A stretch of DNA of 64,000 bases, from positions 1 to 64,000 of the forward strand of contig NZ_AKJC01000325.1 of the NCBI RefSeq assembly GCF_000282535.1, in the 5' to 3' direction. Source of the DNA: Pseudomonas sp. GM84. Lineage in GTDB: Bacteria > Pseudomonadota > Gammaproteobacteria > Pseudomonadales > Pseudomonadaceae. The notes under the pieces were generated by a model, which worked only from the letters and a program-made list of their open reading frames with translations, did not search any database and was not told where the DNA came from. Below are positions 1 to 19,213 of the stretch, piece by piece; the first letter of the stretch is position 1; each line of letters opens with the position of its first letter. Made by a program: the position numbers and the translations under genes.

Positions 1-52
1 AGCCGGCTCCCACAGGGAATCGGCGGCGACGCGGACATTGTGGGAGCCGGCT
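1..52. repeat. REP-like inverted repeat pair
   Basis: A perfect 14-bp inverted repeat (1-14 and 39-52) built on the GTGGGAGCCGGCT core of Pseudomonas putida REP elements. It lies upstream of dnaE. Related copies occur at 4768-4817, 10692-10768, 13781-13800 and 19063-19163. Confidence 0.8.
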
Positions 53-159
53 TGTCGTGGCGACGAACCGCGGCGATGGGCTGCAAAGCAGCCCAAAAAC
101 CCCCTCGCATTTACGCTACAATCCCGCCCTTGTCGTTCAGCACTGCTACAGGATCATCC

Positions 160-3684
<3,525 letters not shown>

Positions 3685-3789
3685 ACCGACCAAATTTAAT
3701 CTCGACCTGAATGCGCCTGATCCCTTAAGGTAAGGCGCCAAACGGATCAACCGGCCGGCCGCCTGGCCGTAGACCCAAGACGGATGACT

Positions 3790-4737
3790 ATGAACCCGAA
3801 TTTTCTCGATTTCGAACAGCCGATTGCCGACCTGCAAGCCAAGATTGAAGGGCTGCGCCTGGTAGGCAACGACAACTCGCTGAACATCAGCGATGAAATT
3901 GCCCGTCTGCAAGACAAGAGCAACACCCTGACCGAAAGCATCTTCGGCAACCTGACCAGCTGGCAGATCGCGCGCCTTGCCCGCCATCCGCGTCGTCCCT
4001 ACACCCTGGACTACCTGGATCACATCTTCACCGAGTTCGAAGAGCTGCACGGCGATCGCCACTTCTCCGACGACGCCGCCATCGTAGGCGGTACCGCACG
4101 CCTGGATGGCAAGGCGGTGATGGTCATCGGTCACCAGAAGGGCCGCGAAGTGCGCGAAAAGGTTCGCCGCAACTTCGGTATGCCGCGCCCTGAAGGCTAC
4201 CGCAAGGCCTGCCGCCTGATGGAAATGGCCGAGCGCTTCAAGATGCCGATCCTGACCTTCATCGACACCCCGGGCGCCTACCCGGGCATCGACGCCGAAG
4301 AGCGCAACCAGAGCGAAGCGATCGCCTGGAACCTGCGCGTCATGGCGCGCCTGAAAACCCCGATCATCGCCACCGTGATCGGTGAAGGTGGCTCCGGCGG
4401 TGCACTGGCCATCGGTGTCTGCGACCAGCTGAACATGCTGCAGTACTCCACCTACTCGGTGATCTCGCCGGAAGGCTGCGCCTCGATCCTGTGGAAGACT
4501 GCCGACCGTGCAGCTGACGCAGCCGAGGCCATGGGTATTACTGCCGAGCGCCTGAAGAGCCTGAACATCGTCGACAAGGTCATCCAGGAGCCGTTGGGCG
4601 GCGCCCACCGTGACCCGGCGAAGATGTCCGAAAGCATTCGCGCCGACCTGGTCCAGCAGCTGGACATGCTCGGCAAGTTCGACCACGACGCGCTGCTGGC
4701 CCGTCGTTACGAGCGCCTGATGAGCTACGGCCTCTGA
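3790..4737 (+). CDS. accA: Acetyl-CoA carboxylase carboxyltransferase subunit alpha
   Basis: Alpha subunit of the carboxyltransferase that, with AccD, transfers the carboxyl group from biotin carboxyl carrier protein to acetyl-CoA, the first step of fatty acid synthesis. The 315-aa product from ATG 3790 ([10 protein letters not shown]) matches the usual family length. An in-frame ATG two codons upstream (3784) is possible but less well spaced from GGA at 3782. The carboxyltransferase core shows the conserved [12 protein letters not shown] glycine loop and the preceding [10 protein letters not shown] motif. It lies 105 bp after dnaE. Confidence 0.97.
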   Translation: MNPNFLDFEQPIADLQAKIEGLRLVGNDNSLNISDEIARLQDKSNTLTESIFGNLTSWQIARLARHPRRPYTLDYLDHIFTEFEELHGDRHFSDDAAIVGGTARLDGKAVMVIGHQKGREVREKVRRNFGMPRPEGYRKACRLMEMAERFKMPILTFIDTPGAYPGIDAEERNQSEAIAWNLRVMARLKTPIIATVIGEGGSGGALAIGVCDQLNMLQYSTYSVISPEGCASILWKTADRAADAAEAMGITAERLKSLNIVDKVIQEPLGGAHRDPAKMSESIRADLVQQLDMLGKFDHDALLARRYERLMSYGL

Positions 4738-4767
4738 TAGAGCCTGGGGCCGCTTTGCGGCCCAATC

Positions 4768-4817
4768 GCCGGCAAACCGGCTCCCACACTTCCCCCTGTG
4801 GGAGCCGGCTTGCCGGC
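4768..4817. repeat. REP-like inverted repeat pair
   Basis: Two inverted copies of the Pseudomonas REP core (CCGGCTCCCACA / TGTGGGAGCCGG) with matching flanks GCCGGCAA / TTGCCGGC and a short loop, between accA and tilS. Such paired REPs form stable hairpins in RNA and can act as weak terminators or RNA-stabilising elements. Confidence 0.85.
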
Positions 4818-4866
4818 CATTGGGGTGCAAAGCGCCCCCGGCAATCTCAAGCCAAGTGAGGCCCCC

Positions 4867-6147
4867 ATGATCAACCTCACCCCCTGGCTCAATGCCCCTG
4901 CCTGGCACATCGCCTTCTCTGGCGGCCTCGATTCCACCGTCCTCCTGCACCTGTTGGCCGACTACGCCCACAGCCACGCAACCCCTCCGCTGCACGCCAT
5001 CCACGTCCACCATGGCCTGCAAGGCGCCGCCGATACCTGGCCAGACCATTGCAAGGCTGTCTGTGAACGGCTGGGCATCGAACTCGCGGTCATCCGCGTC
5101 CAGGTCGCCTCCGGCCCCAGTCTTGAGCAAGCGGCCCGCGATGCCCGCTACGCGGCATTCAAGCGCATTCTCGGCCCCGGCGAGGTGCTGTTCACCGGCC
5201 AACATCGCGAAGATCAGGCCGAAACCCTGCTTTTCCGTCTTCTGCGCGGTGCCGGCCTGCGAGGGCTATCCGCGATGCCGGAGCAGCGTCCGCTGGGGCA
5301 GGGCAGGCTGGTCCGGCCGTTGCTGACGACTTCACGCAAACAGCTGCACGACTATGCCCAAGCCCACGGGTTGATCTGGATCGAGGACCCTTCCAACAGC
5401 GACACGACCTTTGCCCGCAATTTCCTGCGCGGCGAAGTGTTCCCGCTGCTGCAGCAGCGTTGGCCACAGGCCAGCCAGAACCTTGCCCGCTGTGCCGAGC
5501 ACCTGGGCGAAGCACAGGGGCTGCTCGACGAGCTGGCCGAGGGCGACCTGGCAGTGGCCGGGGAGGGCGCACCCGATAACTGGCCAGGGCTGGACTCCCT
5601 CGACCTTGCGCCGCTTGTCGCGTTGTCGCCTGCGCGCCAGCGCAATGCGTTGCAGTATTGGCTAGCCCCGCGAACCCGGTTGCCGGACACCCGTCACTGG
5701 GCCGGCTGGGCAGATCTGCGCGACGCTGCAGTCGACGCCCGACCCGTGTGGCAGCTGACAGACGGTCACCTTGTGCGCAGTCACGGCCGGATCTGGTGGC
5801 TGAGTGGCGACTGGTTGCAGCCTGTCACTGGGGCGCTGTGCTGGGGCCAGCCCGAGACCCCTTTGTCGCTGCCCGGCAACGGCCGTGTCCAACTGCAGGG
5901 GCATGCCCATGGCGATCTGCATATCGCCTACCGTCAGGGCGGCGAATGGCTGGACGTCCCAGGCCGCGGCCGACGCGACCTCAAGCGCCTGCTCAACGAG
6001 CTGCAGGTACCGCACTTCGTGCGCCCGCGCCTGCCATTGCTGTACTGCGGCGAGCGCTTGCTGGCGGTGGCCAACCTGCCTGCGCTCGGGCAGGCGGATT
6101 GCCAGCTGCACTGGCAGCTGCCGACGAACGCGCAAGGTTTGAGCTGA
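4867..6147 (+). CDS. tilS: tRNA(Ile)-lysidine synthetase
   Basis: Modifies C34 of tRNA-Ile(CAU) to lysidine using ATP and lysine, changing both charging and codon specificity. The 426-aa product starts at ATG 4867 (MINLTPWLNAPAWH) after an AAGTGAG ribosome site. The ATP-pyrophosphatase P-loop SGGLDST is at residues 18-24. The substrate-binding and C-terminal TilS domains follow, ending in the C-terminal beta domain with PRLPLLYCGERLLAV. The frame stays open upstream through the REP, but nothing conserved is encoded there. Confidence 0.95.
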   Translation: MINLTPWLNAPAWHIAFSGGLDSTVLLHLLADYAHSHATPPLHAIHVHHGLQGAADTWPDHCKAVCERLGIELAVIRVQVASGPSLEQAARDARYAAFKRILGPGEVLFTGQHREDQAETLLFRLLRGAGLRGLSAMPEQRPLGQGRLVRPLLTTSRKQLHDYAQAHGLIWIEDPSNSDTTFARNFLRGEVFPLLQQRWPQASQNLARCAEHLGEAQGLLDELAEGDLAVAGEGAPDNWPGLDSLDLAPLVALSPARQRNALQYWLAPRTRLPDTRHWAGWADLRDAAVDARPVWQLTDGHLVRSHGRIWWLSGDWLQPVTGALCWGQPETPLSLPGNGRVQLQGHAHGDLHIAYRQGGEWLDVPGRGRRDLKRLLNELQVPHFVRPRLPLLYCGERLLAVANLPALGQADCQLHWQLPTNAQGLS

Positions 6148-6395
6148 AGGGTACATTCCGGTAGACTACCCTCCCTTCTTGATACAACTTCTGTGGCTTC
6201 CTCGGAAACACGGCAGTTGCCGATTACCACGCAGTTTTTTGCTGGGCTGATTCTGGAAATGACGAGCGAGCTCCATGCCGGGGATACCCCTGGTCTGTAC
6301 AGACGCGGCAGTTTTTCGAGATGCACTGTGATTGACGCAGGTGATCGGGGGCTTCGGCCTTCCTTCGCTTTCTCCGGCGGCGCAAACCGCCTTAA

Positions 6396-8045
<1,650 letters not shown>

Positions 8046-8120
8046 CCTCAGGCTTTGATGAGTTTTCCGACGGTAGAAACCGCGCAAAGCTCATTTCTCG
8101 GGTAAAGTACCGCCCGTTCT

Positions 8121-8144
8121 GCCCCTGACCCGCCGGTCAGGGGC
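8121..8144 (+). terminator. Perfect 10-bp hairpin after pyrG
   Basis: GCCCCTGACC (8121-8130) and GGTCAGGGGC (8135-8144) form a perfect 10-bp stem with a 4-nt loop in the 196-bp pyrG-eno gap. The following bases (TGCTTC) are not a good U tract, so it may be an attenuator or mRNA-stabilising hairpin rather than a full terminator. Confidence 0.5.
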
Positions 8145-8202
8145 TGCTTCTGCCAGGCCTGCCTGCTGCATATCCGCCTGGCACAAGGCAAGAATTTCCT
8201 AA

Positions 8203-9531
<1,329 letters not shown>

Positions 9532-9617
9532 GCAAGAGATGGTAAAAAGACAGCAGCCGAGGCTGTCGGAACTTTCGTGCTGAAATTTCCGACGCTTCAA
9601 GCGGGTTTCTGTCTACG

Positions 9618-9640
9618 AAGCCTGGCCTCGGCCAGGCTTT
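9618..9640 (+). terminator. Intrinsic terminator downstream of eno
   Basis: AAGCCTGGCC (9618-9627) pairs with GGCCAGGCTT (9630-9639) and is followed by T residues. It sits between eno and ftsB. The first stem base pairs close to a tight loop, so about 9 bp are effectively paired. Confidence 0.65.
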
Positions 9641-9693
9641 GTGCTATTTGAGACTTGCCCCGGTGCGGCGGTCTTTTTAACCTGGATACCTTG

Positions 9694-9975
9694 ATGCGCA
9701 GTCCCTATTGGTTGTTCCTTGTCCTGCTCCTGCTGCTCGGTGGCCTGCAGTACCGCCTTTGGGTGGGTAATGGCAGCCTGGCGCAAGTGACCGAGCTCAA
9801 GCAGCAGATCGACGAGCAGCATGCCGAGAACGAGCGGCTGCTGGAGCGTAATCGCGTGCTCGACGCCGAGGTGCTGGAGCTCAAGAAAGGTATGGAGACC
9901 GTGGAAGAACGGGCTCGTCATGAATTGGGAATGGTCAAAGAGGGCGAAACCCTCTTCCAGCTGCCGCAAAAATGA
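9694..9975 (+). CDS. ftsB: Cell division protein FtsB
   Basis: Small bitopic divisome protein that works with FtsQ and FtsL at midcell. The 93-aa protein from ATG 9694 (MRSPYWLFLVLLLLLGG) has one N-terminal membrane helix (about 4-21) followed by a heptad-rich coiled coil (about 30-72), the hallmark of FtsB. The frame extends 13 codons upstream, but the membrane helix begins right after this ATG. It overlaps ispD by 4 bp (ATGA), implying translational coupling. Confidence 0.93.
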   Translation: MRSPYWLFLVLLLLLGGLQYRLWVGNGSLAQVTELKQQIDEQHAENERLLERNRVLDAEVLELKKGMETVEERARHELGMVKEGETLFQLPQK

Positions 9976-10679
9976 ATGAAATGCTACCGGCCTTCTGGGC
10001 CGTGATTCCTGCCGCGGGCGTAGGTGCTCGCATGGCTGCCGATCGCCCCAAGCAATACCTGCAACTGGCGGGGCAGACCCTTCTCGAGCACAGCCTCGAC
10101 TGTTTTCTCGGCCACCCCGCGCTCAAGGGCGTGGTGGTCAGCATTGCTGAAGACGACCCTTACTGGCCTGGCTTGCCCTGTGCCAGCGACCCGCGCATCC
10201 AGCGCGCGTCGGGTGGGCGCGAGCGTGCCGACTCGGTGCTCAATGCCTTGCTGTTGCTGCATGCCCAAGGGGCCGCGGACAGCGACTGGGTGTTGGTGCA
10301 CGATGCGGCGCGGCCGAACCTGGCGCGTACGGACCTGGACCGTTTGTTGTCGGAATTGGCTGATGATCCGGTAGGTGGACTGCTGGCAGTTCCCGCGCGC
10401 GATACGCTCAAGCGCGCGGACGCCAAAGGCCGGGTCAGTGCTACCGTCGACCGCAGCACTATCTGGCAGGCGTATACGCCGCAGATGTTCCGCCTGGGTG
10501 CCTTGCACAGGGCACTGGCCGAGTGCCTGGTGTCCGATGTGGTGGTGACCGATGAAGCGTCCGCCATCGAATGGTCCGGCCAGGCGCCGCGGCTGATCGA
10601 AGGGCGCAGCGACAACATCAAGGTGACCCGGCCGGAAGACCTGGAGTGGTTGCGCCAGCGTTGGGCCGGGCGTCGCTGA
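9972..10679 (+). CDS. ispD: 2-C-methyl-D-erythritol 4-phosphate cytidylyltransferase
   Basis: Third enzyme of the MEP isoprenoid pathway, joining CTP and MEP. The 235-aa protein carries the N-terminal nucleotidyltransferase motif AAGVGARMAADRPKQY (about residues 14-29) and the conserved VHDAARP segment. It is translationally coupled to ftsB. ispF, the fifth pathway enzyme, lies further along at 13,876, separated by the frmA-fghA insertion usual in Pseudomonas. Confidence 0.96.
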   Translation: MNEMLPAFWAVIPAAGVGARMAADRPKQYLQLAGQTLLEHSLDCFLGHPALKGVVVSIAEDDPYWPGLPCASDPRIQRASGGRERADSVLNALLLLHAQGAADSDWVLVHDAARPNLARTDLDRLLSELADDPVGGLLAVPARDTLKRADAKGRVSATVDRSTIWQAYTPQMFRLGALHRALAECLVSDVVVTDEASAIEWSGQAPRLIEGRSDNIKVTRPEDLEWLRQRWAGRR

Positions 10680-10691
10680 GTAGTCTGTACC

Positions 10692-10768
10692 GGCCTCTTC
10701 GCGGGACAAGCCCGCTCCCACAAGGACATGCAAGCCCTGTGGGAGCGGGCTTGTCCCGCGAAGAGGCC
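10692..10768. repeat. REP-like inverted repeat pair (long arms)
   Basis: About 30-bp near-perfect inverted arms (CCTCTTCGCGGGACAAGCCC... and its complement) around CGCTCCCACA, between the converging ispD and LysR genes. This is the second REP flavour in the window (GGGACAAGCCCGCTCCCACA), shared with 19063-19163. Confidence 0.85.
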
Positions 10769-10788
10769 AGCAACTCCAGCTCATGCCA

Positions 10789-11685
10789 TCAGCCCCCCCG
10801 ATACTCCGGCAACCCCGCCAACCCCTCCTTCAGATAGTCCACCAGCCGCCGAACCTTCGGCGACAGATGCCGTTGCTGCGGATACAACGCCCACACCGCC
10901 GTATTCGGCGGTTGATGCGCCTCCAGCAGCGACACCAGCGCACCACTGTTCAGATGCTCCAGCACGTAGTAATCCGGCAGCTGGCACAACCCCATGCCCA
11001 ATAGCGCCGCATCCAGCACCGCCTGCCCGCTGTTGCAGCGCCAGTTGCCCTGTACCCGCTGACTGATTTCCCGGCCATCCTGCTGCAGCGCCCACAGGTC
11101 GGAACTCCCCACCAGGCAGTTGTGCCGAGCCAGTTCCGACAGGCTGTGCGGCCTGCCGTACCGTTCGAGATAGCCCGGTGAAGCGCACAGGTACATGCGC
11201 CGTGGTGCCAGGCGGGTAGCCACCAGCCGAGAGTCGGCGAGCCGGCCCAGGCGGATGGCCAGGTCCATGCCTTCGTGCAGCAGGTCCAAGGTGCGATTGC
11301 TCAGTTCCACCTCCACCCGCAACTGCGGATACAGCGCCATGAAGCGGGTCACCAACGGCACGATGAAACGCTCGCCGTAGGCCACCGCGCAGGTCATGCG
11401 CAGCAACCCCTTGGGCTCGCTGGCGAGGTCGCCCATGGCCCGCAATGCCTCCTCGCGCCCGTCCTGCAGGCGCTGGCAATGTTGCAGGAACGTCTGCCCG
11501 GCTTCGCTCAAGGTCACGCGTCGGGTGCTGCGGTACAGCAATCGCGTCTGCAGGCGTTCTTCCAGCCGGGCGATCTGCCGGCTGATATGCGACGACGAAA
11601 CACCCAGGCGTTCGGCCGCCGCAGTGAACTGGCCAGACTCGGCCACGGCGACGAATTCGTCGATCCCTTCCCAGCGACTGGTCAT
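10789..11685 (-). CDS. LysR-family transcriptional regulator
   Basis: The 298-aa protein has an N-terminal winged HTH (about 5-64: FVAVAESGQFTAAAERLGVSSSHISRQIARLEERL) and a C-terminal periplasmic-binding-like effector domain, typical of LysR. It is transcribed away from frmA with 106 bp between start codons, so by family behaviour it probably controls frmA-fghA and itself. That link is inference from orientation; the inducer is unknown, though formaldehyde or its glutathione adduct would fit. Confidence 0.9.
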   Translation of the reverse strand: MTSRWEGIDEFVAVAESGQFTAAAERLGVSSSHISRQIARLEERLQTRLLYRSTRRVTLSEAGQTFLQHCQRLQDGREEALRAMGDLASEPKGLLRMTCAVAYGERFIVPLVTRFMALYPQLRVEVELSNRTLDLLHEGMDLAIRLGRLADSRLVATRLAPRRMYLCASPGYLERYGRPHSLSELARHNCLVGSSDLWALQQDGREISQRVQGNWRCNSGQAVLDAALLGMGLCQLPDYYVLEHLNSGALVSLLEAHQPPNTAVWALYPQQRHLSPKVRRLVDYLKEGLAGLPEYRGG

Positions 11686-11698
11686 GGATTATCCCTGA

Positions 11699-12904
<1,206 letters not shown>

Positions 12905-12912
12905 GGTCCGTC

Positions 12913-13767
12913 ATGAGCCTGGATAACATTTCCTGCCAGAAGAGCTTCGGCGGCTGGCACAAGCGTTACCGGCATCACTCCAAGGTGCTGGGGTGCGACA
13001 TGGTGTTCGCCGTCTATCTGCCACCGCAGGCCGAGCAGGGCGAGAAGCTGCCGGTGCTGTACTGGCTCAGCGGCCTGACCTGTACCGACGAGAACTTCAT
13101 GCAGAAGGCCGGTGCCCAGCGCCTGGCTGCCGAGCTTGGCCTGATCATCGTCGCCCCCGACACCAGCCCGCGTGGCGAGCAGGTGCCGGGCGACCCGGAC
13201 GGGGCCTGGGACTTTGGCCTGGGTGCTGGCTTCTATCTCAACGCCACCCAGCAGCCCTGGGCGCAGCACTACCGCATGCACGATTATGTGGTGCAGGAGC
13301 TGCCGGCACTGATCGAGGCGCACTTCCCGGCCTCTGATCAGCGCAGTATCAGCGGCCACTCCATGGGCGGGCACGGCGCACTGGTGTGCGCCTTGCGCAA
13401 CCCGGGGCGCTACCGCTCGGTGTCGGCGTTTTCGCCGATCAGCAACCCGATGGACTGCCCATGGGGCGAGAAGGCCTTCAGCCGTTACCTGGGTGAAGAC
13501 CGTGCTCGCTGGCGCGAGTGGGATGCCAGTGTGCTGCTGGCCGAAACCCCGATAGGCGAGTGCCCGCCGATGCTGGTGGACCAGGGTGATCGTGATGACT
13601 TCCTGGAGAAGCAGCTCAAGCCTGAAACGCTGGAGCAGGCGGCACGCAAAGGAGGGCATGATCTGACCCTGCGCCTGCAGCCCGGCTACGACCACAGCTA
13701 TTACTTCATCGCCAGCTTCATCGATGAGCATTTGCGCCATCACGCGATGGCACTGGGCCGCCTGTAA
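12913..13767 (+). CDS. fghA: S-formylglutathione hydrolase
   Basis: Serine esterase releasing formate and glutathione from S-formylglutathione, completing the pathway begun by FrmA. The 284-aa alpha/beta hydrolase shows the oxyanion region [13 protein letters not shown], the nucleophile elbow [11 protein letters not shown] (about residues 147-157) and the C-terminal histidine in [11 protein letters not shown]. It is co-transcribed with frmA (8-bp gap). Confidence 0.96.
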   Translation: MSLDNISCQKSFGGWHKRYRHHSKVLGCDMVFAVYLPPQAEQGEKLPVLYWLSGLTCTDENFMQKAGAQRLAAELGLIIVAPDTSPRGEQVPGDPDGAWDFGLGAGFYLNATQQPWAQHYRMHDYVVQELPALIEAHFPASDQRSISGHSMGGHGALVCALRNPGRYRSVSAFSPISNPMDCPWGEKAFSRYLGEDRARWREWDASVLLAETPIGECPPMLVDQGDRDDFLEKQLKPETLEQAARKGGHDLTLRLQPGYDHSYYFIASFIDEHLRHHAMALGRL

Positions 13768-13780
13768 CGCCTCGCTCGGC

Positions 13781-13800
13781 GTGGGAGTCGGCTTGCCGGC
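13781..13800 (+). repeat. Single REP-like unit
   Basis: One unpaired copy, GTGGGAGTCGGCTTGCCGGC, between fghA and ispF. It differs by one base from the core at 4798-4817. Confidence 0.6.
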
Positions 13801-13875
13801 GATGGGCTGCGAAGCAGCCCCAATACGGCATAAAGCAGGTAGAATCACGCCCTGACTCTATCAGGGCGTTTTTCT

Positions 13876-14349
13876 ATGCGTATTGGCCACGGCTACGATG
13901 TGCACCGTTTCTGCGACGGTGATTTCATTACCCTGGGAGGGGTGCGTATCCCCCACAAATACGGCCTCCTGGCCCATTCCGACGGCGACGTGCTGCTGCA
14001 CGCCCTGAGCGATGCCTTGCTTGGCGCTGCGGCGCTGGGTGACATCGGCAAGCACTTTCCCGACACCGATCCGCAGTTCAAGGGCGCCGACAGCCGCGTG
14101 CTGCTGCGCCACGTAGTCGGCATCGTCCTGGCCAAGGGCTGGAAGGTCGGCAACGTCGACGCCACCATCGTTGCCCAGGCGCCGAAGATGGCCCCGCATA
14201 TCGAAACCATGCGCCAACTGATCGCCGAAGACCTGCAGGTCGAGCTCGACCAGGTCAACGTCAAGGCGACCACCACCGAAAAACTCGGCTTCACCGGTCG
14301 CGAGGAGGGCATCGCCGTGCATGCGGTAGCCCTGCTGCTGCCAGCATGA
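13876..14349 (+). CDS. ispF: 2-C-methyl-D-erythritol 2,4-cyclodiphosphate synthase
   Basis: Fifth MEP-pathway enzyme, forming the cyclic diphosphate with release of CMP. The 157-aa protein has the metal-binding start [11 protein letters not shown] (Asp and His ligands), the [18 protein letters not shown] motif and the C-terminal signature [18 protein letters not shown]. It overlaps truD by 4 bp (ATGA). Confidence 0.96.
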   Translation: MRIGHGYDVHRFCDGDFITLGGVRIPHKYGLLAHSDGDVLLHALSDALLGAAALGDIGKHFPDTDPQFKGADSRVLLRHVVGIVLAKGWKVGNVDATIVAQAPKMAPHIETMRQLIAEDLQVELDQVNVKATTTEKLGFTGREEGIAVHAVALLLPA

Positions 14350-15391
14350 CCGAACTGGATCTGCTGGGCCCGCGCGCATCGGGTGAATCACTGGGCACCG
14401 CCGTGCTCAAGGCGGTGGCGGAAGACTTTCAGGTCGACGAAGTGCTGGACATTCCATTGTCCGGCCAGGGCGAGCACCTGTGGCTGTGGGTCGAGAAGCG
14501 CGACCTCAACACCGAAGAAGCGGCCCGTCGCCTGGCGCGTGCTGCAGGTGTGCCGGCGCGCGCCATCAGCTATGCCGGCCTCAAGGACCGCCAGGCCCTG
14601 ACCCGCCAGTGGTTCAGCCTGCACCTGCCAGGCAAGGCCGACCCCGATCTGTCGCGCGCCGAGGACGAAACCCTGCGCGTACTCAAGCAGGTGCGCCACC
14701 AGCGCAAACTGCAACGCGGGGCCCATTCGGCGAACGGCTTCACCCTGCGCCTGACTGCGTTGGCGGCTGATCACCAGGCGCTGGATGCGCGGCTGGAATC
14801 CCTCAAGCAACACGGCGTACCCAACTACTTCGGTAGCCAGCGGTTCGGCCATGGCGGCGGCAACGTTCACGATGCCCAGGACTGGGCGGCGCGCAAGGCC
14901 CTGCCAGAGCAGCGCAACGTGCGTTCGCGCCTGCTCTCGGCGGCGCGCAGTTATGTGTTCAACCAGGTGCTGGCGGCGCGTGTTGCCGATGGCAGCTGGC
15001 AGCGCGCCCAGGTCGGCGACCTGCTGGCGTTCACCGACAGCCGCAGTTTCTTTCCGGCAGGCGAACAGGAATGCTCAGACCCGCGTCTGGCCATTCTCGA
15101 CTTGCACCCGACCGGCGCCATGTGGGGCGAAGGGCCTTCGCCTGCGGCCGGTGCCACCGGCGCGTTGGAGTCGGCGATCGCCGCGCAGCACCCGGCCCTT
15201 TGCCAATGGCTGGCCAATGCAGGCATGAGTCACGAACGGCGAATCCTGCGGCTCCCTATTGGCGGCCTGACGTGGCATTATCCCGAGCCTGATATCCTGC
15301 AACTGGAATTCGTCCTTCCGGCCGGATGCTTCGCCACCGTGGTGGTGCGCGAACTCGTCGATCTGGTGCCGGCAGGGCAGACGGACAGCCC

Positions 15392-15404
<13 letters not shown>
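14346..15404 (+). CDS. truD: tRNA pseudouridine(13) synthase
   Basis: Isomerises U13 of tRNA-Glu. The 352-aa protein carries the family motif [16 protein letters not shown] with catalytic Asp81, and the NYFGSQRFG segment near residue 160. It is embedded in the tight ispF-truD-surE-pcm operon and overlaps surE by 13 bp, so the genes are probably translationally coupled. Confidence 0.96.
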
Positions 15405-16818
<1,414 letters not shown>

Positions 16819-17010
16819 GCCAGACGGAATATTTCCAGCGGCGAAGAATTCTTGCCGTTTCGCCCTGTCTATCTGGCGGGGTATGCCGATACCGTCAAGG
16901 GGGCGGGCAGGCCTTGGCCTTCCTCGCAGAGACGGTGGGCTCGGTTATAATTGCAACAATATTGCATTTCTGGTCGTTTTATCGATTTCGGCACCATGAG
17001 GGGAGCGCGG

Positions 17011-17871
17011 GTGGGGCACACAGTCATTCTGCAGCGCAAGGATCAATCGGGTTTCAAGCTTCTGGTGGTTGCTCTGGCCATTGGCACCCTGCTGACAGGT
17101 TGCTCCAGCACCGGCTCGAGCGGTGCGCGCGTGGTCGACCGCAACACTAATGCGGCGCCCAAGCGGCCAACGGTGACCTCTGGCCAATACATCGTCAAGC
17201 CGGGCGATACCTTGTTCTCAATCGCCTTCCGCTATGGCTGGGATTACAAGGAGCTGGCCGCCCGCAATGGCATCACTGCCCCTTACACGATCCGCCCAGG
17301 TCAGCCGATACGCTTCAGCAGCGCATCGACGGGCACCACCACGGTAGTCTCCAGCCCGTCGTCTTCAAGCAAGACCACCGTCATTCGTCGGCCTGTTACT
17401 GCGCCTATCACCCCGCCCGCCAACGGCGGAAAACCGACGCCAACAACGCCCGCCACGCCTACCCCGGTGGTTACCACGGTGCCCGCTGCAGAGCGCGCCG
17501 TAGGGGGCTGGACCTGGCCTGCCAACGGCGTGCTGATTGGCAAATTCGCTTCAAACGGTAGTTTGAATAAAGGCATTGATATCGCCGGTGATTTGGGACA
17601 GCCTGTTTTTGCTGCGTCTGATGGTGCGGTGGTTTACGCCGGGAGTGGCTTGAGGGGCTACGGCGAACTGATCATCATCAAGCACAGCGACACCTACGTC
17701 AGTGCCTACGGCCATAACCGCAGGCTGTTGGTTCGGGAGGGGCAGCAGGTCAAGGCAGGGCAGTCGATTGCTGAAATGGGGTCCACGGGCACTGATCGGG
17801 TGAAGCTGCATTTCGAGATTCGCCGCCAGGGCAAACCCGTCGATCCACTCCAGTTCCTGCCACGTCGTTGA
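17011..17871 (+). CDS. nlpD: LysM/M23 lipoprotein NlpD
   Basis: Outer-membrane lipoprotein that activates division amidases. I place the start at GTG 17011, since AGGGGAG (16999-17005) is ideally spaced; ATG 16996 lies upstream of that ribosome site. The 286-aa product then has a lipoprotein signal with lipobox LLTGC (Cys31), a LysM domain (about 59-103, YIVKPGDTLFSIAFRYGW), a Ser/Thr/Pro-rich linker and a C-terminal M23 domain (about 180-285). The first metal ligand of active M23 enzymes is Asn here (LNKGIDIAG instead of HxGxD), as expected for the non-hydrolytic NlpD class. In Pseudomonas the main rpoS promoter often lies within nlpD. Confidence 0.93.
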   Translation: MGHTVILQRKDQSGFKLLVVALAIGTLLTGCSSTGSSGARVVDRNTNAAPKRPTVTSGQYIVKPGDTLFSIAFRYGWDYKELAARNGITAPYTIRPGQPIRFSSASTGTTTVVSSPSSSSKTTVIRRPVTAPITPPANGGKPTPTTPATPTPVVTTVPAAERAVGGWTWPANGVLIGKFASNGSLNKGIDIAGDLGQPVFAASDGAVVYAGSGLRGYGELIIIKHSDTYVSAYGHNRRLLVREGQQVKAGQSIAEMGSTGTDRVKLHFEIRRQGKPVDPLQFLPRR

Positions 17872-17980
17872 CCGTTGTACCCGGCCTGTTCCTGTGATGT
17901 AGAGGGGACAGGCTCCTGCGTTGCCAGGGATACAGGCGCCGCTCGAGTCTGAGTTCGAACTCAGCAAAGGGACTATAACA

Positions 17981-18988
17981 ATGGCTCTCAATAAAGAAGC
18001 GCCGGAGTTTGACATCGACGATGACGTCCTCCTGATGGAGACGGGCATCGTTTTGGAAACGGATGTGGTGTCAGACGAACCTGCTGTACCGTCGGTTCGG
18101 ACCAGGGCCAAATCAGGCTCTTCGCTCAAACAGCATAAGTACATCGATTACAGCCGGGCGCTCGACGCTACCCAGCTGTATCTCAACGAAATCGGCTTCT
18201 CGCCGCTGCTTTCGCCGGAAGAGGAAGTGCACTTTGCGCGCTTGTCGCAAAAGGGCGACCCCGCTGGCCGCAAGCGCATGATCGAAAGCAACCTGCGCCT
18301 GGTTGTGAAAATCGCCCGTCGTTACGTCAATCGCGGCCTGTCGCTGCTCGACCTGATCGAGGAGGGCAACCTGGGGCTGATCCGTGCCGTCGAGAAGTTC
18401 GACCCGGAGCGCGGTTTCCGTTTCTCGACCTATGCGACCTGGTGGATTCGCCAGACCATCGAGCGGGCGATCATGAACCAGACCCGCACCATTCGCCTGC
18501 CGATCCACGTGGTCAAGGAGCTCAACGTCTATCTGCGCGCCGCGCGGGAGCTGACCCAGAAGCTCGATCACGAACCTTCGCCGGAAGAAATCGCCACGTT
18601 GCTGGAGAAGCCTGTTGCCGAGGTCAAGCGCATGCTCGGTCTCAACGAGCGGGTTTCCTCGGTGGATGTGTCCCTGGGGCCGGATTCGGACAAGACCCTG
18701 CTCGATACCCTGACCGACGATCGTCCAACCGACCCCTGTGAGTTGCTACAGGATGACGACCTGTCGCAGAGCATCGACCAGTGGCTGGGCGAGCTGACCG
18801 ACAAGCAGCGTGAGGTGGTAGTGCGTCGTTTCGGCCTGCGCGGTCATGAAAGCAGCACCCTGGAGGACGTTGGCCTGGAAATCGGGCTGACTCGCGAGCG
18901 GGTACGGCAGATTCAGGTAGAGGGGCTCAAGCGCCTGCGTGAGATTCTCGAAAAGAATGGGCTGTCCAGCGAGTCGCTGTTCCAGTAA
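17981..18988 (+). CDS. rpoS: RNA polymerase sigma factor RpoS
   Basis: Stationary-phase and stress sigma factor. The 335-aa protein starts at ATG 17981 ([15 protein letters not shown]) after AAAGGGA. It contains sigma70 region 1.2 ([16 protein letters not shown]), region 2 ([10 protein letters not shown]... and [19 protein letters not shown]), region 3, and region 4 with the HTH in [19 protein letters not shown]. It follows nlpD and is ended by the terminator at 19011-19036; rsmZ follows, the usual Pseudomonas arrangement. Confidence 0.98.
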   Translation: MALNKEAPEFDIDDDVLLMETGIVLETDVVSDEPAVPSVRTRAKSGSSLKQHKYIDYSRALDATQLYLNEIGFSPLLSPEEEVHFARLSQKGDPAGRKRMIESNLRLVVKIARRYVNRGLSLLDLIEEGNLGLIRAVEKFDPERGFRFSTYATWWIRQTIERAIMNQTRTIRLPIHVVKELNVYLRAARELTQKLDHEPSPEEIATLLEKPVAEVKRMLGLNERVSSVDVSLGPDSDKTLLDTLTDDRPTDPCELLQDDDLSQSIDQWLGELTDKQREVVVRRFGLRGHESSTLEDVGLEIGLTRERVRQIQVEGLKRLREILEKNGLSSESLFQ

Positions 18989-19010
18989 GCGTTGATTCCC
19001 GAATGCAGAG

Positions 19011-19036
19011 CGCCCCGATGACCTCGGGGCGTTTTT
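19011..19036 (+). terminator. rpoS intrinsic terminator
   Basis: CGCCCCGA (19011-19018) pairs with TCGGGGCG (19024-19031), followed by a T run (19032-19036), 22 bp after the rpoS stop. Confidence 0.85.
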
Positions 19037-19062
19037 GTTTGTGCTTTTTGTATGCCTGACCC

Positions 19063-19163
19063 GGCCCTTTCGCGGGACAAGCCCGCTCCCACAGGCAGAC
19101 GCACCGCAGCTTTCAAAGCCTGTGGTGTTCCTGTGGGAGCGGGCTTGTCCCGCGAAAGGGCTG
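19063..19163. repeat. REP-like inverted repeat pair (long arms)
   Basis: Inverted arms of about 33 bp (GGCCCTTTCGCGGGACAAGC... and its complement) enclosing about 35 bp. Same flavour as 10692-10768. Confidence 0.85.
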
Positions 19164-19213
19164 GCGCAGACGGGCGCAAATTTCATGAATCGCGCTAGCG
19201 CAGATGCATTGCG